Origin: Solobacterium sp.
GTDB lineage: Bacteria > Bacillota_I > Bacilli_A > Erysipelotrichales > Erysipelotrichaceae
Direction of reading: 5' to 3'
NCBI GenBank assembly: GCA_017536845.1
Contig: JAFWCP010000412.1
Coordinates: forward strand, 1-8,800
Length of the DNA stretch: 8,800 nucleotides
Below, one piece after another: positions 1 to 7,600 of the stretch. The notes beneath the pieces were generated by a model that did no database searches, was not told where the DNA came from, and saw nothing but the letters and a program-made list of their open reading frames with translations. Numbering within the stretch: the first letter of the stretch is position 1; each line of letters opens with the position of its first letter. The translations under genes and the position numbers were made by a program.

Positions 1-522
1 GGCAAGAAAATAAGAAATAAAAGATATCGAATCAATGATCTCTTCTTCCGTTTTATGTATACATTTATCGAACCCAACCTCTCTGTCATCGTCCAACTGG
101 AGAAGGACGCACGGCCGTATGTTTTCGGGCAGCAGTATCAGGAATACCTTGGATTCGTATACGAAGACCTTGTCCGATCTTGTCTGTATACATTTGCTTC
201 GGACAAAATCATCCCGTTCATGCCAACAGAAATCGGAAAGTGGTGGGGAAACGTTCAAAACAACGGCGTATGGGCGGAAACAGAAGTGGATGTGCTCGCT
301 TTGGACAGAGAGTATGCACTGATCGGCGAATGCAAATACAGAACGAAAAAAATCGGCATAAAAGAGCTTGAGCTTTTGAAAACGAAAGCAGCTTTCATAC
401 CGACCAAAGGAAGAAAACTCATTTTCATGCTGGCAAGCAAGGAAGGGTTTACCGATGAAGTACTGGTTCAGTCCGACGTCCTGCTGGTTGAAAACACAAA
501 ACCTCTTAACCGGGTAGGCTGA
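1..522 (+). CDS. ATPase C-terminal part with DUF234 domain, 5' end outside the window
   Basis: The reading frame is open from base 1 to the TGA at 520-522, so this is the last 173 residues of a longer protein; the ATG at 55 is internal. The segment starts with a pattern typical of DUF234 proteins (YRINDLFFRFMY, then FIEPN), which normally follows an AAA-type ATPase domain and a winged helix in the archaeal-type ATPase family. The tail reads like a PD-(D/E)XK nuclease fold: an acidic ETEVDVLALD strand (Asp at bases 289-291) followed by a GECKY motif (Glu at 328-330, then Lys) supplying the E-x-K pair. The ATPase part with the Walker motifs would lie upstream of the window. These genes are common, usually solitary and often in accessory regions; their cellular role is not settled. 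The domain assignment is from motif recall. I see no clear terminator after the stop. It could be catalytically inactive. Confidence 0.8.
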   Translation, partial: GKKIRNKRYRINDLFFRFMYTFIEPNLSVIVQLEKDARPYVFGQQYQEYLGFVYEDLVRSCLYTFASDKIIPFMPTEIGKWWGNVQNNGVWAETEVDVLALDREYALIGECKYRTKKIGIKELELLKTKAAFIPTKGRKLIFMLASKEGFTDEVLVQSDVLLVENTKPLNRVG

Positions 523-564
523 GCATTAACCTCCCCTGCCCAATGCAGCATTCTACGCGAATAG

Positions 565-939
565 TTTTCTGCCGCAGCTTTGCTGAAAGCATGCAGAGAA
601 CTTGATGTACAGATAAATACCATCAGCTATGACAACTTGATAAAGGCCTTCAGAAAGAAGCCGGCCTGACACCGACTGACTTGAATCTCAAGGCCATCGG
701 CTCAACTGCAGCAGAACGTCTGATCAGCAGAATTCAAGTATGTCCTTACCCATCCGGAAAAATACGGAACTCACCCGGCTGTAAAAATTGCTGATGCAAA
801 TATCGGTGAAGGAGACTGATTTATCACATATCCGCTGTATGCACTGGAATTCCTCATCAGGGATCCGGAACCCATGCTTGTCGAACCGGATGACCCCTCT
901 TCCCTCAGCAAGCACCTCGCCGACATTCCTCAGCAATGA
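565..939 (+). pseudogene. Decayed gene remnant of unknown family
   Basis: No single open frame spans this stretch, but three consecutive pieces read like one soluble, partly helical protein. Bases 565 to about 656 in frame 1 give a segment containing LLKACRELDVQINTISYDNL. Bases 657 to about 731 continue in frame 3 with EAGLTPTDLNLKAIGS and following residues. From about 730 the reading returns to frame 1 with KYVLTHPEKYGTHPAVKIAD, meets a TGA at 817-819, continues in frame with ITYPLYALEFLIRDPEPM and ends at TGA 937-939. The TGA at 817 follows GEGD and may be a mutated TGG (Trp). Two compensating indels plus one nonsense change fit an old inactivated gene. The reconstructed length is about 125 residues. 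No start codon or ribosome site is evident, so it is probably the 3' end of something larger. I do not recognise the family. Confidence 0.5.
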
Positions 940-979
940 CCTATTTCATAATCAGTCATGCATCATCGCGCAGAAGAAA

Positions 980-1027
980 ATCAGTTCTGAAAATGCCAGT
1001 TCTAAAACTGGCATTTCTAAAACTGAT
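980..1027 (-). terminator. Nested palindrome built from three 15-bp tandem units; probable terminator of the orphan ATPase gene
   Basis: The inner stem is perfect: 11 bp (991-1001 with 1006-1016) around a 4-base loop CTAA. An outer 7-bp stem (980-986 with 1021-1027) encloses it across a 4x4 internal loop that can partly pair. The same bases form three tandem 15-bp units at 983-997, 998-1012 and 1013-1027 with consensus close to AGTTCTAAAACTGGC. The - strand ATPase gene stops at 1038, ten bases before the structure, and on that strand the hairpin runs into TTTTCTT (980-974). This suits an intrinsic terminator. The repeat organisation also fits a protein-binding site or a dispersed repeat. Confidence 0.55.
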
Positions 1028-1037
1028 GTTTTGTGGA

Positions 1038-1949
1038 TCATACGAGCGTTGAAAGAAAGCGGTCGCTATGATATTTTTCCTTCAGCAAATCTGTCTCAGC
1101 TGTTTGTCCGCGAGAGCTTTTTCCCTTTTGCATCACATCGACAACTTTATCATAATCAAGATTCAGATTCGAAAAGGTAGATGCATCTTTTGCAAGACCG
1201 GTATCTATCACTTTCAGGTTTCTGCTTTCCGCCAGGATACAGATATTCAGACAAATCAACTGCATCAGCTGCGGAGAAGCGATACTCCCTTTGGCAAGAA
1301 GTTCAATGATATCACCAGATACAGACAGATTCAGTGCTTTAAACCCTTTTTTCGGAATCTGTTCCAGTTCTTCCTTGTCCCATGCCTGCAGATCAATCAT
1401 GCTGATGCGCCCCTGAAGGTCCGGATTCGCCCGGATGATATCAGCGGCCTGGTGCGGCAAAGAGGCAATGATGAGACGAAGCCCTTTCCTGATTGCATCT
1501 TTGAATTGCTGGGCCATGAATACCTGCATTTCCTTTGAAGCATCATGAAAATCATCCACGAAAAGCACAAGAGCATGTTCATTGAAATAAGATAGCACGT
1601 TCTCTTTCGTCAAAAAGTAAATTTCTTCCATATCATCGTGTGTCTGCCTGCCGGTTTTGGCAGTCCCTTCATACGGCATTCCGGCTTTCATGCCGATCTG
1701 AGGCCACAGCTCTGACGGACTCAGCATATCCGAGCCGGATATTTCCACAAGACTCTCCGGCCCGATTACTTTTTCGCAAAGAACTGTTTTGCCTGTTTTG
1801 GAAGGTCCGGATATAAGGGTCAGGAATCCGCTGACGTTCAAAGCCTGCTTCAGGCGTTCTTCATATGTGAACCCGGATGCCGACATACGTGTGATATACG
1901 TGCTCTCCGGCAAAGCGCCCGGTGTGAATACTTCATTTGGACGTTTCAT
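1038..1949 (-). CDS. P-loop (AAA-type) ATP-binding protein
   Basis: This 303-residue soluble protein has a Walker A motif GPSKTGKT (residues 48-55), a Walker B VLFVDD (128-133), and a conserved-looking GRISMIDL stretch near residue 180 whose Arg181 could be an arginine finger. The layout resembles small AAA/STAND-like ATPases of the ExeA/TniB kind that switch on ATP binding. There is no transposase, secretion or DNA-binding partner next to it, and no transmembrane segment. The C-terminal 110 residues look helical without a motif I recognise. I start it at ATG 1949-1947 because AGGAGAG sits seven bases upstream. A longer frame reaches a GTG at 1982, but that codon lies within the -10 box of the likely promoter. 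It is a single-gene unit with its own promoter and the 980-1027 hairpin behind it. The biological role is unknown. Confidence 0.82.
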   Translation of the reverse strand: MKRPNEVFTPGALPESTYITRMSASGFTYEERLKQALNVSGFLTLISGPSKTGKTVLCEKVIGPESLVEISGSDMLSPSELWPQIGMKAGMPYEGTAKTGRQTHDDMEEIYFLTKENVLSYFNEHALVLFVDDFHDASKEMQVFMAQQFKDAIRKGLRLIIASLPHQAADIIRANPDLQGRISMIDLQAWDKEELEQIPKKGFKALNLSVSGDIIELLAKGSIASPQLMQLICLNICILAESRNLKVIDTGLAKDASTFSNLNLDYDKVVDVMQKGKSSRGQTAETDLLKEKYHSDRFLSTLV

Positions 1950-1956
1950 ATATACG

Positions 1957-1963
1957 CTCTCCT
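1957..1963 (-). promoter_or_regulatory. Ribosome binding site that fixes the ATPase start
   Basis: AGGAGAG on the - strand lies seven bases before the ATG at 1949. It supports the shorter start over the GTG at 1982. Confidence 0.75.
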
Positions 1964-1980
1964 GTTCTCTGAATAAGAAC

Positions 1981-2008
1981 ACTATAGCATTCCTGGCTCT
2001 CAGTACAA
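1981..2008 (-). promoter_or_regulatory. Promoter of the orphan ATPase gene
   Basis: On the - strand, TTGTAC (2008-2003) is followed after 16 bases by TATAGT (1986-1981). A TGC just before the -10 box makes it an extended -10. Transcription would start near 1974, leaving about 25 bases of leader that contains the AGGAGAG ribosome site. A 6-bp inverted repeat (ATGACT at 2021-2026, AGTCAT at 2035-2040) lies upstream and could be an operator, but it is short. Confidence 0.5.
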
Positions 2009-2090
2009 CATCTTCAATACATGACTGAACGCAGAGTCATTCTTTCAGCGGAAGGCACAGGCAGTCCATTTGTATTCAGTTCCCTGTCTG

Positions 2091-2121
2091 AAAAGGCCAT
2101 GCATCGCGCATGGCCGTTTTT
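2091..2121 (-). terminator. Bidirectional-looking intrinsic terminator after the clostripain-family gene
   Basis: The 8-bp GC-rich stem GGCCATGC (2095-2102) pairs with GCATGGCC (2108-2115) around a 5-base loop. On the - strand it lies 18 bases after the protease stop and is followed by TTTT (2094-2091). On the + strand it is followed by GTTTTT. There is no + strand gene just upstream, so it most likely serves the protease gene. Confidence 0.8.
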
Positions 2122-2133
2122 CAGTGATTTCTG

Positions 2134-4275
2134 TCAATCCGTATAGTATGTCACATCACCGTTTTCATCGACATTGAACAATGCCGGTTCAGTGATATAA
2201 CTGTCGCCATAGAGATCCATGATCTCGAAGCAGTAGTAGTAATCCGCGCTCTCAAGATAGTCATAGTAAATCTCAAGACCGCCATCCACCTCATACTCCC
2301 AGCCGGTGTAATACGTTTCCCCGTCAGCGGTATCATAATACGGCACAATCACATCCCCGTCTTCCAGAGGGATGATATCTGATACGCCGCTTTCATCAAA
2401 CCCGTCAAATGTCCCTGTTGCATAGACACCCGAATCATCCAGGCGGATATACAGGTAGGTAAATTCATCATTCAGATAGACCGGTGAAGCATAGATGACA
2501 GCCGTATCCGTATAGTTGATGATATAGGTCATCAGATTCTGCCCGTCAGGCAATGACATCCATAACCCGTCAAATGCATCTTCCACATAGCCCGTTTCCC
2601 AGTCGACATCCACATCCAGGGATTCACCAAGGTAAATGAGATGATCATCAAAATCCTCATACACCAGGGCAATGATATCATAGGCATACAGCAGTCCTTC
2701 CTCCGACAGTGTGAAGTTATACATGCCATGGTCATCAATATGAGGCTCTACGTCAAAGGTGATCAGTTCACTCTCACCGGAACTGTCGCTGTAATCCAGA
2801 TAGTCCCAGTAATCCGTATCCCAGTCCGTATCATATTCGTAATACTCAGAATCATCCACCTTGAAGAACTCTTCGCCCCAGCTCCAGCCATCGCCATACG
2901 TCCACCCGTCTTCATATTCCGAATCCGACCCTCTGCATACCTTATCTATATAAGACAGGTAATACGGGCTGAAGCAGATATTCTGGAAGGTGGCCATTTC
3001 GTCAGGCGTAACATACCCCACCGGATAGAAGATGGATAATCCGGAAGCATCTTCATGGTCCTTGCCGTTGATCATGTAGATCACCACCTCATCCAGAGCA
3101 TTTAAGACTTCATCACTGTGGGAGCTGTAATCCGCACACCTTTCCACAAGGTCACCCAGATCCACCATATTGGTATAACCGGTATAGTCGCTGTTGGAAC
3201 CGAAACATTCCACCTTGGCAATGTTCTTGGAGATCTGCGAGAGGGAATCCAGATTCTGGCTGGCTGTATAGATATCTTTGGCAAAGGAGTTGAAGGAAGA
3301 CAGTACCTCATCAATCTTTTCCAGGTCAACGACGGAGATGGTCGCATCCCTGTTGGTATTATCTTTCTTATTGGCTTCATAGAAGCTGTCACATACGACT
3401 GTCCCAAGTGCTTTGCCGTCCGCTTCGGGATGTTCGGCAAGATAGCTGCCGATGGCATAATAATCCCAGCCGTTGGCAGATTCACTTTCCAGGGAAGCGT
3501 ACATATACCGGCCATAGCTGGCCAGGATGTTGGCAGCTTCCACCGTGCCCATCAGGCAGGCATCCATGCCGATGAACTCAAACTTATCGGTCATGTTCAG
3601 GGAAGCATTCAGGAAGGCGGCATCGAGTTCCCTTAACAGCAGGGAATCAGAATCCGCCGTTTCATCAAAGCACACACCGGCAATGCTGCCGCCGCCATGG
3701 TTCCATAAGATCACGCCCATATGCTCGGCCGGGAACCTTTCCACACCCCACTGCAGGAAGGAGGAAAGGGTCTTGCTGGCGCCCATATTCAGCTGGTTTC
3801 CTTTGCCGACATTGGAAATCCTGCCGTCTTCAATAACGAATCTGTTGTTGCCGGAAGCATCAATATTCTGCACCTTCCAGCGGGAAGCGCCGCCGGTCTG
3901 GATGACCCAGCGGACACTGTCATTGACCGATGCTCTAAACATCTCTTCCAGGTCATAGGACGCATAACCGCTGCCCCTTCCTGATTCAAGGTCAGACCCG
4001 CAGAGGTAGACAAAGATTGTCCAGGTATCAGGATCTCCCATCGGCGTCTGCTTTGACAGCATGGGCCTTTCGATTTCCAGTTCGCCGGTTTCCTGAGATA
4101 CGGTCATGGTGGTCATGCTCACCGCATCGGCAATGCTGTTCTGCGGCTGCGGTGTCGGTTTTACGGTCTGTTCCTTCTGCACGCTGCTGATAGAAGCATC
4201 ATCGCTGCAGGCAGTCATTGTAAGACCCATTGCCATGCACAATAAGGCAATGAGCAGGAATCTTGAATGTTTCAT
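2134..4275 (-). CDS. Clostripain-family (peptidase C11) cysteine protease, lipoprotein
   Basis: This 713-residue protein starts with a lipoprotein signal: a basic start, a hydrophobic stretch, then MTAC with Cys23 as the likely lipidated residue, so it should be tethered outside the membrane. A Ser/Thr/Pro/Gln-rich linker leads to a C11 domain at about residues 83-420. It begins DTWTIFVYLCGSDLES and carries the catalytic His193 in ILWNHGGGS and Cys240 in GMDACLMG. Asp238, two residues before the cysteine, matches the S1-pocket acid that gives clostripain relatives preference for Arg or Lys. The family motif SGLSIFYP is at 411-418. Residues 450-502 form an acidic stretch rich in Tyr, Asp and Trp, and 505-713 look beta-rich with no recognised family. 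The start is firm: GGGAGG sits four bases before the ATG. It is transcribed away from the large surface protein at 4619. Substrates are unknown; surface or secreted proteins are likely. Confidence 0.9.
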   Translation of the reverse strand: MKHSRFLLIALLCMAMGLTMTACSDDASISSVQKEQTVKPTPQPQNSIADAVSMTTMTVSQETGELEIERPMLSKQTPMGDPDTWTIFVYLCGSDLESGRGSGYASYDLEEMFRASVNDSVRWVIQTGGASRWKVQNIDASGNNRFVIEDGRISNVGKGNQLNMGASKTLSSFLQWGVERFPAEHMGVILWNHGGGSIAGVCFDETADSDSLLLRELDAAFLNASLNMTDKFEFIGMDACLMGTVEAANILASYGRYMYASLESESANGWDYYAIGSYLAEHPEADGKALGTVVCDSFYEANKKDNTNRDATISVVDLEKIDEVLSSFNSFAKDIYTASQNLDSLSQISKNIAKVECFGSNSDYTGYTNMVDLGDLVERCADYSSHSDEVLNALDEVVIYMINGKDHEDASGLSIFYPVGYVTPDEMATFQNICFSPYYLSYIDKVCRGSDSEYEDGWTYGDGWSWGEEFFKVDDSEYYEYDTDWDTDYWDYLDYSDSSGESELITFDVEPHIDDHGMYNFTLSEEGLLYAYDIIALVYEDFDDHLIYLGESLDVDVDWETGYVEDAFDGLWMSLPDGQNLMTYIINYTDTAVIYASPVYLNDEFTYLYIRLDDSGVYATGTFDGFDESGVSDIIPLEDGDVIVPYYDTADGETYYTGWEYEVDGGLEIYYDYLESADYYYCFEIMDLYGDSYITEPALFNVDENGDVTYYTD

Positions 4276-4302
4276 AGTACCTCCCGTTGTCTGTTTCTTT
4301 CA

Positions 4303-4363
4303 TGCAGGCATTTCCTGCAGTTCACTGTCTTTCAGCAGTCCTCTTCCGGAAAGAGACCTGCTG
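4303..4363 (-). promoter_or_regulatory. Structured 5' leader of the protease gene (two hairpins)
   Basis: Between the likely promoter and the ribosome site there are two inverted repeats. The first, 4333-4363, forms a 13-pair stem with one G-A mismatch and one wobble around a 5-base loop; its base is CAGCAG paired with CTGCTG. The second, 4303-4319, is a perfect 6-bp TGCAGG/CCTGCA stem with a 5-base loop. Neither is followed by a T-run, so they do not look like terminators. They could affect mRNA stability or translation. No known riboswitch pattern is recognised. Confidence 0.4.
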
Positions 4364-4378
4364 TCCTTGTATGCATTT

Positions 4379-4408
4379 ATTGTAACCGTTCCCCCGGCCG
4401 AAATACAA
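4379..4408 (-). promoter_or_regulatory. Promoter of the clostripain-family gene
   Basis: On the - strand, TTGTAT (4408-4403) is followed after 18 bases by TACAAT (4384-4379). The start would be near 4372, giving a leader of about 97 bases. A short palindrome (AATTCC, AAA, GGAATT at 4407-4421) overlaps the upstream edge of the -35 box and might be an operator. The -35 match is modest. Confidence 0.45.
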
Positions 4409-4599
4409 TTCCAAAGGAATTCCGCAAAGGCAATTCCCCATTGCTTTTCAGGCGGAAAGGCCATGGATTCCTGCTTCTTCTGAAACAGCTCTTTATTAAC
4501 ATCATTCCGTCCCATGCTGGATTCATATGATTTTCCGTCATAATCACACTGAAATCTGTACCTGTCATTTCGGCGATATGATATGATTCAGGCAAATCT

Positions 4600-4607
4600 G
4601 GAAAGGA
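4600..4607 (+). promoter_or_regulatory. Ribosome binding site that favours the 4619 start
   Basis: GGAAAGGA includes AAAGGA, a good match to the 16S tail, eleven bases before the ATG at 4619. The ATG at 4583 has no such site, sits in a possible -10 box, and would put twelve charged and polar residues before the signal peptide. Confidence 0.6.
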
Positions 4608-4618
4608 TACCAAAACGT

Positions 4619-7600
4619 ATGAAACGATTGCAATCATTGCTGCTGTGCCTGCTGGCTGTCTGCCTGTGCGGCATTCCTGCCAAAGCAGAAGAAGCACCAC
4701 CCGAATTCACCTGGACAAACACCAATTCCCAGGATTACGACCGCTGGGCCACAACCGTCAATTCCTACCTTGTCCCGGACGGCAATGGCTGGATGGTCCT
4801 GGACATGGACCCCTCCAAAGGCGTCAGAGCCCTGTACTATGACAGCTCCTATGTTCTGAAGAATTATGTTTCCATTCCTGTTGAACTGCCGATCTTCGGC
4901 GGCTTCTATGCGGCGGATGATGCCTATTACATCGTCAGTGGCCAGAAGAACCCGACAGAATCTGACAGCGTGGAATGCTTCAGGATCACCAAGTATGACA
5001 GGAACTGGAAAAGGCTGGGATCAGACGGCCTGAAAGCCTGCAATACCTACATTCCCTTTGACGCCGGCTCCTGCCGCATCGCCAAAGACGGCAAGTACCT
5101 TGTCATCCGCACCGCCCATGAAATGTATGCGGACGAGTCCGGCACCCACCATCAGGCCAATGTCACCATCCAGTTTGATGCGGATGCCATGAAGATCACC
5201 GATTCCTACACCGGTATCATGAACATTAATTATGGCTACGTCTCCCATTCCTTCAATCAGTTCATCCTGACTGACAATGACCACATTGTCGCCGTCGACC
5301 ATGGCGACGCCCATCCCCGTTCTGCCGTACTGATCAAATACAATGCGGCTGTTTCTTCCGGGAAGTTCATGAACAGCTATCCTGTTGTCAATTACAGGAA
5401 CCTGCTGACCTTTGCCGGTGAAGTCGGAAACAACACAACCAATGCCTCCATCGGCGGCTTTGCCAGATCCTCCACCCATTACCTCGTTCTGGGCAATGCC
5501 TCCGACCAGTCAGAATACGGCAACAAAACCAGAAACATCTTTGTCGCTGCCGCAGACAAGAACCTCAGTTCCTCCAGCGTCTACTGGCTGACTTCCCTGC
5601 CGAAAACCAGCAACAAGGAGCTTTCCACGCCTCATCTTGTTGACCTTGGCAATGATACCTTCCTGGCCATGTGGATGCCCTATCGAGAAAGAAAGGAATA
5701 TTATGATTCCTTCCTTGCTCCGGCTGATGTCTCCTACGTCATCCTGGACAATCAAGGCAAGGCAATCTCGGAAATCTGCCATGTCGATGCCCTGCTGTCC
5801 GATTGTGTGCCGGTCGTCAAAAACGGCAAGGTGTACTGGTATGTCCACGAAAAGAGCCTGTTCACCTTCTATGAACTGGATCCGAAAAAGAATGAACTGA
5901 CCACAAAGCTTGGCAAGACAGGCAGCTGGGTGACAGCGGAAGCCATCTCCATCAACCCTGATGAAGCCATCTTCTGTGCCGGCCAGAAAAGAGAATTCTC
6001 TGCTTCCATTTCCCCGGAAAACGCAACCGACAGAAGATACATCATGGAGATTGTCGATCCGGTCATTGCCCACTTCAACGGCAGTGTGCTGATTGCGGAC
6101 AATGAAGGCGAAACCGATGTCACCGTCCGTACGGCTGAAGGTCTGACCGATACCTGCCATATCAAAGTCTATGAAGAACTGAAGACCTATACCATCCCAG
6201 ATCTCTATCAGACAATGTATGTCAACGAACAGACAACATGGGATGTGAAACTGACGCCCGAATCCCTGCGCCGCATCATCCAGTTCAGGTCAGAAGATCC
6301 TTCCGTCATCTCCATTGATGACAACGGCGTGATCACCGCCCTGAAGGTCGGTGAAACCAGTGTCTCCTGTGCCATCGGCCAGGTGAAAAAGACATGTCGG
6401 ATCAGGGTCAACATCCTGGAAGTCACTTCCATCCAGATGGATTCCCGCATGGAGCTCAGACCCGATGAAAGCAAAACACTGAGCGTCAGGTTCCTGCCTG
6501 AAAACGCAACTGACAAAACCCTGAAATGGACATCCGACAACCCTTCCGTGGCAGCTGTCGATGCCAACGGCACCGTCAAAGGCATTGCCCCCGGCAAGGC
6601 AGTGATCAAAGCCGAAACGACCAACGGCAAGACAGCATCCTGCACCGTGACCGTTGTTCCTCTTGATCCGGAAAGCATCACCCTGAACGAGAGTTCCCTC
6701 AGCCTGAAACCTTCTGAAACCTTTGATCTTAAGGCAGCTGTCAAACCTGACAACAGCGATCAGACCGTTACTTGGTCTTCTGACAATACTTCCATCGCAA
6801 GGGTGGATACATCCGGAAAGGTGACTGCCGTTTCACCCGGCAAGGCCATCATCACTGCAGCAACCGCAAACGGGCTCAAGGCCACCTGCACAATTACCGT
6901 AACCGGGATTGAAGCCGAAAGCATCACCATCAGCAGGAGTGAAGTCTCCATGAAGCCCGGCGAAGGCACCCAGCTGACCGTTACCATCAAACCGGACAAT
7001 ACAACCGATAAGACTGTCACATGGAAGTCTGACAATTCAGACATTGTAACGGTGGATGCCCATGGCAACATCAAATGCGTCAAACCCGGCAAAGCTGTCA
7101 TTACGGCAGCGACAGCCAATGGCTTAACCGCTTCCTGCACCGTGACAGTCAGGGCTGTAGAAGCAACCTACATCACCTTAAACAAGACAACGATGGAACT
7201 GACAGAAGGTGATACCGATACGCTGCAGGCAGCCATCAAGCCGAACGATACCACCGACAAGAGCGTGACATGGACCTCCAATCACCCGGAAATTGCCACC
7301 GTCGATGCCGGCGGAAAAGTCACAGCCGTCAAGGAAGGTACAGCCGTGATTACCGTTTCCACCGTCAACGGCATAACCGCTGAATGCCGGGTCACTGTAA
7401 CAAAGAAAGACAGCGGCGACCCTGCGGCCTGCACGGTCAACGGCTTCTGCCATTACAACGGCAAGGATTACTGGTATGAAGACGGCAAGAGACAGGGTGT
7501 TTACAATGACCCGAAGTGCTTCTCCTCTGACGGCAGCTTACGCGGCAGAGAGATCTATGATCCAAAGACCGACGGCTGGTACTGGCTGGATGTCATATAT

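Larger units (their letters stand above)
4276..4618. other. Divergent intergenic region
   Basis: This 343-base gap separates the two divergently transcribed exported-protein genes. Its left half holds the protease ribosome site, hairpin leader and promoter. Its right half must hold the promoter of the + strand gene. Overlapping TATGAT boxes at 4577-4582 and 4582-4587 are the best -10 candidates, but no good -35 lies at the right distance. The short open frames here show no coding character. Confidence 0.6.

Noticed and set aside
788..1180. Open frame of 130 residues on the + strand
   Set aside because: It runs in a different frame from the better coding-like remnant, crosses the palindromic repeat and overlaps the end of the - strand ATPase. 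Its composition is not protein-like.
2021..2040. Inverted repeat ATGACT/AGTCAT upstream of the ATPase promoter as an operator
   Set aside because: A 6-bp arm with an 8-base spacer is too easily found by chance to list as a feature.
3118..3958. Open frames of 172 and 143 residues on the + strand opposite the protease
   Set aside because: The opposite strand encodes conserved C11 motifs, so these are shadows.
4300..4700. Small - strand open frames in the divergent intergenic region
   Set aside because: They overlap the promoter, leader hairpins and the signal-peptide coding region on the other strand and show no coding character.
5510..6753. Two long antisense open frames (216 and 181 residues) opposite the BIG_2 protein
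   Set aside because: They mirror the codon bias and repeats of the real + strand gene, have no ribosome sites and no recognisable domains.
6416..7404. Possible CRISPR or non-coding tandem repeat array
   Set aside because: The 246-249 base period is a multiple of three and encodes BIG_2 domains, so the repeats are protein repeats.
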